Below, piece after piece: positions 42,168 through 50,502 of a stretch of 64,000 bases of DNA (the stretch's first letter is position 1; every line of letters starts with the position of its first letter). This stretch comes from Paraconexibacter sp038257095 (GTDB lineage: Bacteria; Actinomycetota; Thermoleophilia; Solirubrobacterales; Solirubrobacteraceae): assembly GCA_038257095.1 (NCBI GenBank), contig JBBSJQ010000019.1, positions 19,905 to 83,904 of the forward strand. The letters run 5' to 3'. The notes under the pieces were generated by a model that saw only the letters and a list, made by a program, of their open reading frames with translations, did no database searches and was not told the origin of the DNA. Position numbers and translations under genes: made by a program.

Positions 42168-44170
42168 GCGACGAGCAGCAGTCCGGGGCCGGGACCGGGG
42201 GCGGACCGCTGGGCGCCGCGGACAGGGCCATGGGGCGCAGCCTCGGCTCGCCGGCACTCTTCATCGTCCTCTACACGTCGCTGGCGTCGGCGCTCTACTT
42301 CTCGCTCGGCGTGGTCGCCGACCACGCGCTGGGCCTGACGCCGGTCGTCTTCCTGGTCGCCGCCCTGCTCTTCGCGCTCGCCGCGATGACGTACGTCGAG
42401 GGCGCCTCGCTGCACCAGGACCGGGCCGGCTCGACGGTCTTCGCGCGCTACGCCTTCAACGAGCTCGTGAGCTTCGTCGCGGGCTGGGCGATCCTCCTGG
42501 ACTACGTGATCCTCATCGCGGTCACGTCGTACACCGCGACGAACTACGCGGCCGCGTTCTATGCGCCGTTGGGGCGCGGCTCGACCGAGATCGTGCTGGC
42601 GTTCGCGATCATCGCCTACGTCGCGGTCCGCAACGTCCGCGGCTTCAGCACCAAGCGGGCCGCACGGGTGTCCGTGCTGGTCATCGCCGACCTGCTGCTG
42701 CAGGCCGCGATCATCGTGGTCGGGCTCGTCACGCTCTTCGACGCCGACGTGCTGCTGGACCCGATCTCCCTGGGCGGGAGCCCCAGCTGGGAGGACACGT
42801 TCTTCGCGCTCGGCGTGGCGACCGTCGTCTTCACCGGCCTCGAGTCCGCCAGCGGGCTCGCCGGAGAGGTGGGCGCGGGGCGCAAGCAGCTCAAGCGGCT
42901 GCTGCTGAGCGCCACCGGGTCGATCGCCTTCCTCTACGTCGGCATCTCCCTCGTCGCACTGACCGCCCTGCCGGTCGTCGACGGCGAGACGGCGCTGGGG
43001 ACCGAGTTCGTCGAGGCGCCCATGCTCGGCGTCGTCGCTGCGCTCGAGCAGGACTGGCTCGCCGACGGACTCAAGTACGTGCTCGCGTTCGCCGCGACCC
43101 TGACGCTCGTCGCGGCCGCCAACAGCGCGATGCTCGGCCTCTCGCGGCTCGCCTACACGCTGTCGCGCAACCGGCAGATCCCCTCGCGTATCGGGCGGCT
43201 CCACTCCACCCGCTCGACGCCGTACATCGCGATCACCATCGGTGCGATCATCGCGGGCGTCCTGGTCCTCCCGCAGGACCTCGACGTCCTCGTCGGGATC
43301 TACGCGTTCGGCGCGCTCCTGGGCCTCACCATCGCGCACGTCTCGATCGTCGCGCTGCGGATCCGCGAGCCCGACCTGCGCCGGCCGTACTCGATGCCGG
43401 TGAACGTCCGCTTCCGCGGGGCCTCGCTCCCAGTCCCGGCGATGGTCGGTGCGGTCCTGTCGGCGGGCGCCTGGGTGAGCGTCCTGCTGTTCCACTCCGG
43501 GGCTCGCTGGGTCGGGATGGGCTGGATGGCGGCGGGCCTCGTGCTCTACGTGGCCTACCGCCGCTCGGAGGAGAAGCCGATCTTCAAGCGGGTCTACGTG
43601 CCGGAGTCCGCGCTGCGTCACGTCGACGTCCCGAAGGTGGAGTACGGGTCGATCCTCGTGCCGATCTTCGGCACCGCGCTGGACGACGACATCGTCCAGA
43701 CCGCCGGCCGCCTGGCGGGCAGCTGGCACGACGACTTCGACAGCGAGGACGGCGCGACCATCGAGGCGCTGTGGGTGTTCGAGATCCCGATGGCGCTGCC
43801 CATCGACGCCCGGATCCCCGACCACAAGCTCGCCGAGGCGCGGGCCGCGTTGCGCCGCGCGAAGGCCGTCGGCGAGGAGTACGACGGGGTCGAGGTCGCG
43901 ACCGCCACGGTCCGGGCGCGCCGGGCCGGCACCGCGATCGTCGAGGAGGCACGCCGTCGCGGGGTCGAGGCGATCGTGCTCGCCGCCGAGGAGCCCAGCC
44001 GGATCCGCGGGGGCGCGCTGCTCGGCGGTCGCGGCGGCCCGCGGGACAACTTCGTGGGCGAGGTCACCAAGCAGGTCCTGGCGAGGGCCCACTGCCAGGT
44101 GATCCTGACCGCCCCGCCCGCGGAGGAGCCGGTCACCGATCCGGACGCCGACCCGACCATCGATCGCTAG
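42164..44170 (+). CDS. Second APC permease with universal-stress domain
   Basis: The 668-residue protein is a paralogue of the permease at 40057, with twelve helices (SPALFIVLYTSLASALYFSL in helix 1, GASLHQDRAGSTVFARYAF, TVVFTGLESASGLAGEVGAG) and a cytoplasmic USP-like tail (KVEYGSILVPIFGTALDDDI to VLARAHCQVILTAPP, about 475-650). The tail retains the beta-alpha arrangement of UspA. It shares the order helix bundle-USP with KimA-like transporters. The stop is 11 bases before the TrkA-N gene, and TAGGCT in that gap may give the TrkA genes their own promoter. Confidence 0.83.
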   Translation: MSDEQQSGAGTGGGPLGAADRAMGRSLGSPALFIVLYTSLASALYFSLGVVADHALGLTPVVFLVAALLFALAAMTYVEGASLHQDRAGSTVFARYAFNELVSFVAGWAILLDYVILIAVTSYTATNYAAAFYAPLGRGSTEIVLAFAIIAYVAVRNVRGFSTKRAARVSVLVIADLLLQAAIIVVGLVTLFDADVLLDPISLGGSPSWEDTFFALGVATVVFTGLESASGLAGEVGAGRKQLKRLLLSATGSIAFLYVGISLVALTALPVVDGETALGTEFVEAPMLGVVAALEQDWLADGLKYVLAFAATLTLVAAANSAMLGLSRLAYTLSRNRQIPSRIGRLHSTRSTPYIAITIGAIIAGVLVLPQDLDVLVGIYAFGALLGLTIAHVSIVALRIREPDLRRPYSMPVNVRFRGASLPVPAMVGAVLSAGAWVSVLLFHSGARWVGMGWMAAGLVLYVAYRRSEEKPIFKRVYVPESALRHVDVPKVEYGSILVPIFGTALDDDIVQTAGRLAGSWHDDFDSEDGATIEALWVFEIPMALPIDARIPDHKLAEARAALRRAKAVGEEYDGVEVATATVRARRAGTAIVEEARRRGVEAIVLAAEEPSRIRGGALLGGRGGPRDNFVGEVTKQVLARAHCQVILTAPPAEEPVTDPDADPTIDR

Positions 44171-44173
44171 GCT
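44168..44173 (+). promoter_or_regulatory. -10 hexamer of the TrkA gene pair
   Basis: TAGGCT begins inside the stop codon of the upstream permease (TAG) and ends 8 bases before ATG 44182, consistent with a leaderless internal promoter. Confidence 0.4.
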
Positions 44174-44181
44174 GCAGCCCT

Positions 44182-44604
44182 ATGTTCGTCCTCATCGTCG
44201 GTGCCGGTCGCGTCGGCTCCGCGGTCGCCCGCTCGGCGCTCGCGTCCGGCCACCAGGTCTCCGTCCTCGACGAGGATCCGCTCAGCCACGAGCGCCTCGA
44301 CGCCGGGCTCGACACGACGTGGGAGGAGGCCGGCGGTCGCTTCACCGTCGGCCACGGCATCGAGATCGAGGCGCTGCTGGAGGCGGGGATCGAACAGGCC
44401 GACCTCTTCATCGCCTCGACCGACGGGGACAACACGAACCTCCTGATCTCGCAGATCGCCCAGAAGAAGTTCCAGATCGCCAACGTGATCGCCCGCGTCA
44501 TGGACCCGGCCCGCGCCGAGTGGTACGCCGAGCAGGGCCTGCGCACGATCTCGCCGACGAAGGTCGCGATCGAGATGTTCGAGCACGCCGTGAGCGAGGT
44601 CTGA
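44182..44604 (+). CDS. TrkA-N (RCK-N) domain protein, short
   Basis: The 140-residue protein is a single Rossmann RCK-N domain: MFVLIVGAGRVGSAVARSAL with the GxGxxG nucleotide loop, VSVLDEDPLSHERL (acidic end of strand 2, suggesting NAD(H) binding), GIEQADLFIASTDGDNTNLL, and FQIANVIARVMDPARAEWYA. It lacks the TrkA-C ligand-binding domain, unlike its neighbour, so the two may form heteromers. RCK proteins gate Trk, Ktr and other cation transporters in response to nucleotides. It lies 4 bases upstream of the full-length TrkA. Confidence 0.88.
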   Translation: MFVLIVGAGRVGSAVARSALASGHQVSVLDEDPLSHERLDAGLDTTWEEAGGRFTVGHGIEIEALLEAGIEQADLFIASTDGDNTNLLISQIAQKKFQIANVIARVMDPARAEWYAEQGLRTISPTKVAIEMFEHAVSEV

Positions 44605-44608
44605 CGCG

Positions 44609-45283
44609 ATGTACGTGATCATCGCCGGGGCCGGCAAGGTCGGCTGGAACCTCGCCCGCGAGCTCATCGGCAAGGGCCACGAGGTCACCCTCCTGGACAA
44701 CCGCCGCGACCGCTACCTCACGATCGAGCAGGAGCTCGAGCACGCCGTCCAGTACGGCGACGCCACCGAGCTGTGGGTCCTCGAGCGAGCGGGCATCCAG
44801 CGCGCCGAGCTCGTCGTCGCCGTGACCGGCGACGACGAGGACAACATGCTGATCTGCCAGGTCGCCAAGGAGAAGTACCTCTGCGACCGCGTGATCGCGC
44901 GCGTCAACAACCCGCGCAACCGGCAGTGGTTCGAGCTGCTCGGGGTCAGCCCGGTCGTGAGCGCGACCGACCTCATCCTGCGGCTGATCGAGCACGAGGT
45001 GCCGTCCTACGGCCTCGTCCACCTGCTCGACCTGCGCGACGAGAAGCTCGAGATCATCGAGATCGAGGTCGACCGGGGCTCGATCGCGGCCGGTCAGGCG
45101 GTCAAGGACATCACGATCCCCGAGGGCGCGCTGATCATCAGCGTGCTGCGCGGCGGCGACGGCTTCGTGCCGAAGGCGGACACCGTGATCGAGGGTGGCG
45201 ACGAGGTGCTGCTGGTGCTGGACCCCGGGCTGGAGGAGAGCATCACCAAGGTCTTCGCAGGTCCCGACGGACTGCGTCCCTGA
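44609..45283 (+). CDS. TrkA-type potassium transport regulator (RCK-N plus TrkA-C)
   Basis: The 224-residue protein has an RCK-N domain (MYVIIAGAGKVGWNLARELI, VTLLDNRRDRYLTI, VAVTGDDEDNMLICQVAKEK, NNPRNRQWFELLGV) and a TrkA-C domain from about 140 to 215 (IIEIEVDRGSIAAGQAVKDI, IISVLRGGDGFVPKADTVIE, GDEVLLVLDP). TrkA-C often binds cyclic di-AMP or other ligands. With the short TrkA-N and the two APC/USP permeases it forms a plausible potassium-uptake and regulation unit. No TrkH/KtrB membrane subunit is present. Its stop is 3 bases from the convergent gene at 45287. Confidence 0.9.
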   Translation: MYVIIAGAGKVGWNLARELIGKGHEVTLLDNRRDRYLTIEQELEHAVQYGDATELWVLERAGIQRAELVVAVTGDDEDNMLICQVAKEKYLCDRVIARVNNPRNRQWFELLGVSPVVSATDLILRLIEHEVPSYGLVHLLDLRDEKLEIIEIEVDRGSIAAGQAVKDITIPEGALIISVLRGGDGFVPKADTVIEGGDEVLLVLDPGLEESITKVFAGPDGLRP

Positions 45284-45286
45284 CGG

Positions 45287-46762
45287 TCAGCGTCGGAGCG
45301 TTGCCGGCAGCGCGAGCCGGACTCCGCCGGCCTCGTCCTGCGCGTGCACGACGAAGGTCACGTCCATCGGGGCTTGCGGACGGCGCCTCAGTCGCAGCAG
45401 CACGGTGCGCGTCTGCCCGCGCGGCACGGACCAGGCCTTCGCCCGAGCCCGGATGCCCTGCAGCGCGACGGTGCCGCTGCACGGGACGCCTCCGAGCTCC
45501 GGGCAGCCGATCTCGATGCCGACGAGCCGCGCGCGACCCGCGGTGGTGCGTCCGGGCACGACGTGCGGCGCGCGCGTACGTCGCGGGCCCATTCCGGTAG
45601 GCGTGGGCGCCTCGGCGGTGGCCGCCGAGGCGTCGTCGCTCCACGCCGCCTCGGTGACGGCCGGGGTGGCCGACGGTCGCGCCGTCCTCATCGGGGCCGC
45701 GTCGCGCACCGCGCCCATCAGGCGCAGCAGCACGTCGCGCTCCCAGGTGAGCTGGTCGTCGGCGGACCGCTGGTCCCCGCCGGAGGCGCCGTAGCGGACG
45801 ACCACGAGACCGAGGGCGGGCAGGACGACGACCCGCTGGTCGTAGCGGCCGCGCCAGCTCCACAGGTCGGCCGGAAGGCCGGGGAGCAGGCGTCGGGCGG
45901 TGCCCAGGCACTCGCTCGTGCGGTTGAGCCAGGTCATCCAGCCGTGGCACGGGTCGCCGGCAGGGGCGAGCATGGCTGCGAGGTCCGAGGAGCGCAGCAG
46001 TCGGCGGCCGCGCCAGACGCCCTGGAGGCGGACGAGCTCCGCGAGCCGCCCGAGGTCGTCGGCGGTCAGCCGCAGGCCGAAGCTGCCGCGGGTCTGGCCG
46101 CGGCGGTCGCGGGCCCAGGAGAAGCTGCGGATTCCGATCGGGCCGAGGAGCTCGCGGGCTGCGTAGGTCTGGATGTCTTCACCTGCCGCGCGTTCGAGAA
46201 CGGAGACGAGGAGGTCCCGGGCCGCGGGCGCGTCGCCGAACGGGGCGGAGCCCGCGCGTCGGACGGGTCGCGACAGCGCGGTCAGCAGGATGTCCTCGCG
46301 AAACGCGTTGTCGGAGTGGGCCGCCATGCCGGAGGTGCGCTCCAGCAGCGCACGGACCGTGATCGCGCCGTGGGCCGCGTCGGCCTCGGGGAGGAGCGAA
46401 CCGACGGGGTCGTCGAGGTGCAGCCGGCCCTGTTCCATCTGCCGCAGCGCAACGAGCGCCAGGACCGAGGACGTGATCTCCCAGCTCTCGTGCTTCGTCA
46501 CGGCGCTCCCCAGCACCGTGTCCTGCGAGACCAGGCATCCGTGGCGGTAGATGCGCACGGCGTAGCCACGGCGGTCCTGGTAGGCGTGCAACGCGAGATC
46601 CAGCTCGCCCTGGTCCAGGCCGGACTGCTGCGCGGTCGCGGTCGACCAGGTGGCTGCGGGCTCGTCGCAGACGCGGGTGGCGCCGCTCGCCGGCGTGGCC
46701 GCCGTGACGGCGAACAGCACGCCGAGCACCGCGATCGGGGATGCGAGCAGCCGGTGACCCAT
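45287..46762 (-). CDS. Secreted beta-lactamase-fold protein lacking catalytic motifs
   Basis: The 491-residue protein has a signal peptide (LLASPIAVLGVLFAVTAATPASGA) and a serine beta-lactamase/class C-like domain up to about residue 340: VTKHESWEITSSVLALVALR, MEQGRLHLDDPVGSLLP, ALLERTSGM and VVVLPALGLVVVRYG. The SxxK nucleophile motif expected near SVLALV is replaced by E-I-T-S; the Tyr-x-Asn position reads F-G-D, and the third (K/H)-x-G motif reads W-R-G-R. The protein may therefore be a non-catalytic binder, or act differently. A C-terminal extension (about 340-491) is a Pro-rich linker and a beta-rich domain with one Cys pair (IGCPELGGVPCSG). A CATACT hexamer ends 7 bases before the ATG. 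Confidence 0.75.
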   Translation of the reverse strand: MGHRLLASPIAVLGVLFAVTAATPASGATRVCDEPAATWSTATAQQSGLDQGELDLALHAYQDRRGYAVRIYRHGCLVSQDTVLGSAVTKHESWEITSSVLALVALRQMEQGRLHLDDPVGSLLPEADAAHGAITVRALLERTSGMAAHSDNAFREDILLTALSRPVRRAGSAPFGDAPAARDLLVSVLERAAGEDIQTYAARELLGPIGIRSFSWARDRRGQTRGSFGLRLTADDLGRLAELVRLQGVWRGRRLLRSSDLAAMLAPAGDPCHGWMTWLNRTSECLGTARRLLPGLPADLWSWRGRYDQRVVVLPALGLVVVRYGASGGDQRSADDQLTWERDVLLRLMGAVRDAAPMRTARPSATPAVTEAAWSDDASAATAEAPTPTGMGPRRTRAPHVVPGRTTAGRARLVGIEIGCPELGGVPCSGTVALQGIRARAKAWSVPRGQTRTVLLRLRRRPQAPMDVTFVVHAQDEAGGVRLALPATLRR

Positions 46763-46805
46763 CGAACGCAGTATGCAAGAAAACGGTTCTACCCGACGCG
46801 GAGCC

Positions 46806-47846
46806 CTACGGCTTCAGGTCCGACGGTGCGACCCCGTCCAGGAGCGTCACGGTCCGTGCACGACCGCGCGCGTCGACGCGCACCGCGCCGCCGGGCCAGT
46901 ACGGGTGCCCGGGCTCGGCGCCGGCGAGGAGCATCGGCTCGTAGACCCAGCAGCCGCTGTTGAGCAGCCGCGGGCCGCCGCGCAGTGGCGTCCACTCCGA
47001 GCGATCGTCCAGCGGCAGGGGGCCTGCCCGGTGGAGGTGCCCGAACACGACGGTCTTCGCGTCGACGCCCAGGCGCCCGATCGCGGTCGCCATGGCCGGC
47101 AGACCAGCCCGTCGGAACTGCTGGCCCAGCAGCCCGGCGCTGAACGGCGCGAGCACGGGGGACGGCAGGGCGGCGTCCAGCGCGGGGGCGGCGGCCATGC
47201 CGGCGGTGCGGGCGGCCGCGGCGGCACGGTCGATCGCCGCGCTCATACCGCGCGGCAGCGTCGAGCCGAGCGCCAGTTGGATCGCCGCGAAGGACGCGCC
47301 GGGACCGCGCTCGTAGTCCTCGACGCGCTGGTCGCGCTCCTTCGGGAACGGCGGCTTGACCGGGCCTGACGGCCGCGCGCTCATGAGCTCGCGGTCGACG
47401 TAGTGACCGTGGTGGGCGAAGACGCCGTCGGCCAGCCAGTAGCCGGGGTAGTGCACGCGAACGGGAGCGGGCTTGAGCGCCCGCACGAGCGCGGAGAGCG
47501 CGGGGGAGGAGGAGGCCGGGACACGCGCCGTGACGTCGAGCGCGCGCCCGCGGGTGCCCTGCTCGCGGACCCATCGACGGACGAGCCGGTGGTCGTGGTT
47601 GCCGGGGACGACGACGATCTCGCGCTCGCGGCTGACCGCGGCGCCGATCGCCTGCAGGACGGGGCGGGCGTCGTCGAACGCCGCGCGCGGCCGTCCTTCG
47701 AGCATCTCGACGACGTCGCCGAGGAGCACCAGCCGGTCGATCCTCTTGATCTGCGCGAGCAGCGCCTCGAGCGCCGCCGGGCGGCGTAGGACGTCGCGGT
47801 GCAGGCGCGAGCCGAGGTGGAGGTCGGAGATGACGAGCGTGCGCAC
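46806..47846 (-). CDS. Calcineurin-like metallophosphoesterase
   Basis: The 346-residue protein has the metallophosphoesterase motifs: MRTLVISDLHLGS (DxH), LVLLGDVVEM (GDxx), VVVPGNHDHRLVRR (GNHD), FAHHGHYVD (GH) and VVFGHLHRAG (GHxH), which coordinate two metals. The domain is interrupted by a long helical insertion rich in Ala and Arg (about 190-235). No signal peptide or membrane segment is seen. Related proteins include UDP-diacylglucosamine hydrolase-like (LpxH) and various nucleotide or lipid phosphodiesterases, so no substrate is assigned. The GTG at 47846 is used. Confidence 0.9.
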   Translation of the reverse strand: MRTLVISDLHLGSRLHRDVLRRPAALEALLAQIKRIDRLVLLGDVVEMLEGRPRAAFDDARPVLQAIGAAVSREREIVVVPGNHDHRLVRRWVREQGTRGRALDVTARVPASSSPALSALVRALKPAPVRVHYPGYWLADGVFAHHGHYVDRELMSARPSGPVKPPFPKERDQRVEDYERGPGASFAAIQLALGSTLPRGMSAAIDRAAAAARTAGMAAAPALDAALPSPVLAPFSAGLLGQQFRRAGLPAMATAIGRLGVDAKTVVFGHLHRAGPLPLDDRSEWTPLRGGPRLLNSGCWVYEPMLLAGAEPGHPYWPGGAVRVDARGRARTVTLLDGVAPSDLKP

Positions 47847-47903
47847 GAGAGGGGTACGGGCGGCGGGTGCGCCGCGGGTCGCCGTGAAGTGTGCCGGAAC
47901 GAC

Positions 47904-47929
47904 CGACGCGCCCCGCGGGGGGCGCGTCG
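47904..47929. terminator. Strong hairpin terminator downstream of tRNA-Gln
   Basis: An 11-base perfect stem, CGACGCGCCCC (47904-47914) with GGGGCGCGTCG (47919-47929) around a 4-base loop, starts 8 bases beyond the 3' end of the leftward tRNA. It also separates the tRNA from the metallophosphoesterase gene. A weak GTCGTTCC follows on the minus strand, with no U-run. Confidence 0.7.
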
Positions 47930-47936
47930 TGAAGAG

Positions 47937-48007
47937 CTGCCGGACTAGGACTCGAACCTAGAATCCCTGCTCCAGAGGCAGGTGTGTTGCCATTACACCA
48001 TCCGGCA
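47937..48007 (-). tRNA. tRNA-Gln (anticodon CUG)
   Basis: Read leftward, the sequence folds as a complete cloverleaf: acceptor TGCCGGA/TCCGGCA, D arm, anticodon stem CCTGC/GCAGG enclosing loop CTCTGGA (anticodon CTG, reads CAG), a short variable loop and T arm CTAGG-TTCGAGT-CCTAG, discriminator G. The CCA end is not encoded. A strong hairpin follows at 47904-47929. Confidence 0.95.
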
Positions 48008-48081
48008 GAGTATCGGCGGCGGGGTCGCCGCTCAGGCCGAGTATAGGCGACACGACAGCGCGGAGCCGTCCGGCCCTGCTG

Positions 48082-48095
48082 CGAACATGTGTTCG
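48082..48095. promoter_or_regulatory. LexA (SOS) box upstream of the HTH-HNH gene
   Basis: CGAACATGTGTTCG fits the Gram-positive LexA consensus CGAAC-RNRY-GTTYG at every position. It is 32 bases before the preferred ATG (48128) and would overlap any upstream GTG start (48089 or 48095). A LexA-repressed, DNA-damage-induced gene is predicted. Confidence 0.75.
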
Positions 48096-48127
48096 TGAGC
48101 GAGGTGGATTCAACCCCCGAGGAACCG

Positions 48128-48688
48128 ATGCGCGCGGCGGTCGCACGGCTGTTGGCGGAGGGCCTGTCGCGGGCCGAGGTCGCCCGCCGGTTGGGCGTGA
48201 CGCGCCCGACCGTCACCTACCACGCGAAGAAGCTGGGCGAGCCGATCGACATACGGTGCAACCGTCGCTACGACTGGGCTGCGGTGCAGACGTTCTACGA
48301 CGCCGGCCATTCGATCACGGACTGTCAGCTCCGCTTCGGGATGTCCCGCAAGTCGTTCACCGACGCCGTGGCCCGGGGTGCCGTCGTGACCCGACCCCGG
48401 GCGATGTCCATCGAAGATCTGCTCGTCGGCCCGCGCAACCGAAAGCACATCAAGGGCCGGCTCATCGGCGCCGGCTTGAAGCGCGACGAGTGCGAGCTTT
48501 GCGGCCTGACGTCGTGGCGGGCCGCACCGATCTCGGTGCAGCTCCATCACCTCAACGGAGACCCCGACGACCACCGGCTGGAGAACCTCCAGCTGCTGTG
48601 CCCCAACTGTCACAGCCAGACGGACAACTTCTGCGGACGCAAGCGCAGGCGCCCGGACGGCGGCGCCGATCCTCAGGCCGCCGCCTGA
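48128..48688 (+). CDS. Helix-turn-helix plus HNH endonuclease-fold protein under a LexA box
   Basis: The 186-residue protein has an N-terminal HTH (AVARLLAEGLSRAEVARRLG followed by VTRPTVTYHAKKLG), a second similar HTH (AAVQTFYDAGHSITDCQLRF with GMSRKSFTDAV), and a C-terminal treble-clef HNH domain with ECELCGLTSW, VQLHHLNGDPDDHRLENLQL and CPNCHSQTDNFCG; the two CxxC pairs bind zinc and the HH/N residues form the nuclease site. ATG 48128 has a GAGGA ribosome-binding site 5 bases upstream; GTG 48089/48095 would overlap the LexA box. It ends with a 16-base overlap with the convergent ABC gene. It could be an SOS-induced nuclease, repair factor or phage-like defence gene; not resolved. Confidence 0.85.
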   Translation: MRAAVARLLAEGLSRAEVARRLGVTRPTVTYHAKKLGEPIDIRCNRRYDWAAVQTFYDAGHSITDCQLRFGMSRKSFTDAVARGAVVTRPRAMSIEDLLVGPRNRKHIKGRLIGAGLKRDECELCGLTSWRAAPISVQLHHLNGDPDDHRLENLQLLCPNCHSQTDNFCGRKRRRPDGGADPQAAA

Positions 48689-50502
48689 CGCGCCCAGTCA
48701 CGGTAGAGCTCCCAGTAGGCGCCCTGCGCGGCGACGAGCTCGTCGTGGGTGCCCTGCTCGACGATCCGGCCGCCGTCGAGGACGACGATCCGACCGGCCT
48801 GGCGGATCGTCGACAGCCGGTGCGCGATGACGATGGCGGTGCGCCCGGCAAGCAGCCGGCGCATGCCCTCCTCGATCCGCGTCTCGGTGTGCAGGTCGAC
48901 GTTGGCGGTCGCCTCGTCGAGGATGAGGATCCTCGGGTCCGCGATGAGCGCGCGGGCGAACGCGACGAGCTGGCGCTGACCGGCGCTGAGCTGCACGCCG
49001 CGTTCCCCGACCTCGGTGTCCAGGCCGCGGGGGAGCCGGGCGATGAACTCCGAGGCGCCGACGGCGGACGCCGCCGCCTGCACCTCCTCGAGGGTGGCGT
49101 CCGGCCGCCCGAAGGCGATGTTGTCGAGCACCGTGCCGCTGAACAGGAAGCCCTCCTGCGGCACGATGCCCATCTGGGAGCGCAGCGACGCCGCACGGAC
49201 GTCGCGCAGGTCCAGGCCGTCGATCGTGATCCGCCCGCCGGTGGGGTCGTAGAACCGCGAGACGAGCTTCGCGAACGTCGACTTGCCGGCGCCGGTCGCG
49301 CCGACGAGGGCGACCGTCTGCCCGGCCGGGATCGCGAGGTCGATGCCGGACAACGCGTACCGCGTCCCGCCGTCCTCGTCCGTCGCGGCGTACGCGAACG
49401 AGACGTTGTCGAAGGTGATCGCCCCCGGGAGCGGGCGCGGGAGGTTGACCGCTTCGGGCTTGTCGGTCATCGCGGGCTCGACGTCGAGGAGCTCGAAGAT
49501 CTTGTCGAGGGCGGCCATTCCCGCCTGGTAGGTCGTGTAGACCTGGGAGAGCTGGCCGATCGGGTCGAAGAAGCCGTTGAGGGCGGCGATGAAGCCGACG
49601 AGGATGCCGATCGTCAGCTCACCGTCGAGCACCTGGTAGCCGCCGAACACCAGGATGCCCACGGTGGCGAGGGCGCTCACGAACTCCACCGCCGGGAAGT
49701 AGGCGGCGTTCAGGTAGACGGTCTTCATGTTCGCGTCGCGGTTGGCCTCGTTGAGGCCCGCGAACTCGGTCCGCTGCCGGTCCTCCTGCGCGAACGACCG
49801 CACCACGCGGATGCCGGACAGGGACTCCTGCAGGGAGCCGGTGATCGCGCTGATCGTCTCCCGCGTGCGTGCGTACGCGTCGGCGCTGGCGATGCGGAAG
49901 AGGAACGACCCGATCGCCAGGATGGGGAAGACGAGGAACGTCAGGAGCGCGAGCTCGACGTCGAAGAGGAGCAGGATGACGATCGATCCGATGAGCGTCA
50001 GGGACGCGCTGAACAGCGTCACGACGCTCTCGGTCACGAGCTGGTTGAGCGCCTCGACGTCGTTGGTCATCCGCGAGATGAGCGACCCGGCCGAGCGCTG
50101 CTCGTAGAACGAGACGGGCTGCGTCTGCAGGTGGCGGAACATCGAGAGCCGGAGGTCCTGCAGGGCGCGCTGACCGACCCATCCGGTGAGGGAGGTCTGC
50201 ACGTAGGTCGCCAGCCAGACGACCAGGGCGCTCGCGACGAAGATGATCACGATCACCGTCAGCGTTCCGGTGTCCTCGGCGAGGATGCCGTCGTCGATGG
50301 CGCGCTGCGCCAGCGGTGCGGGCGCGAGCGCCGCGGCGGTGCCGAACAGCAGTGCCACGAACATCCCGGCGATCCGCAGCCGGTACGGCGAGAGCAGGGC
50401 GAGCAGCCCGCGCAGCTTGCGCCCGCGCCCGGAGGTGCGGGCGAGCCGGCGCCGCACGTCGTCCCGGCGGGTCGGCGTCGGTCCGCCCACGACGCCGCTC
50501 AC
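48673..50502 (-). CDS. Type IV ABC exporter half-transporter, subunit B (catalytic site)
   Basis: The 609-residue protein fuses six membrane helices (about 40-330) with an ABC ATPase domain. Walker A is ALVGATGAGKST, the signature is a slightly altered QLSAGQRQLVAFARA, and Walker B ends ILILDEATANVD with the catalytic Glu; the H-loop is VIAHRLST. Its partner at 50499 has a canonical LSGGQ but Asp in place of the catalytic Glu. This fits a heterodimeric exporter (TmrAB, TM287/288 or LmrCD type) with one degenerate ATP site. GTG 50502 overlaps the partner stop by 4 bases. Probable substrates are lipids, drugs or peptides. The 3' end overlaps the convergent HNH gene by 16 bases. Confidence 0.92.
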   Translation of the reverse strand: MSGVVGGPTPTRRDDVRRRLARTSGRGRKLRGLLALLSPYRLRIAGMFVALLFGTAAALAPAPLAQRAIDDGILAEDTGTLTVIVIIFVASALVVWLATYVQTSLTGWVGQRALQDLRLSMFRHLQTQPVSFYEQRSAGSLISRMTNDVEALNQLVTESVVTLFSASLTLIGSIVILLLFDVELALLTFLVFPILAIGSFLFRIASADAYARTRETISAITGSLQESLSGIRVVRSFAQEDRQRTEFAGLNEANRDANMKTVYLNAAYFPAVEFVSALATVGILVFGGYQVLDGELTIGILVGFIAALNGFFDPIGQLSQVYTTYQAGMAALDKIFELLDVEPAMTDKPEAVNLPRPLPGAITFDNVSFAYAATDEDGGTRYALSGIDLAIPAGQTVALVGATGAGKSTFAKLVSRFYDPTGGRITIDGLDLRDVRAASLRSQMGIVPQEGFLFSGTVLDNIAFGRPDATLEEVQAAASAVGASEFIARLPRGLDTEVGERGVQLSAGQRQLVAFARALIADPRILILDEATANVDLHTETRIEEGMRRLLAGRTAIVIAHRLSTIRQAGRIVVLDGGRIVEQGTHDELVAAQGAYWELYRDWARQAAA

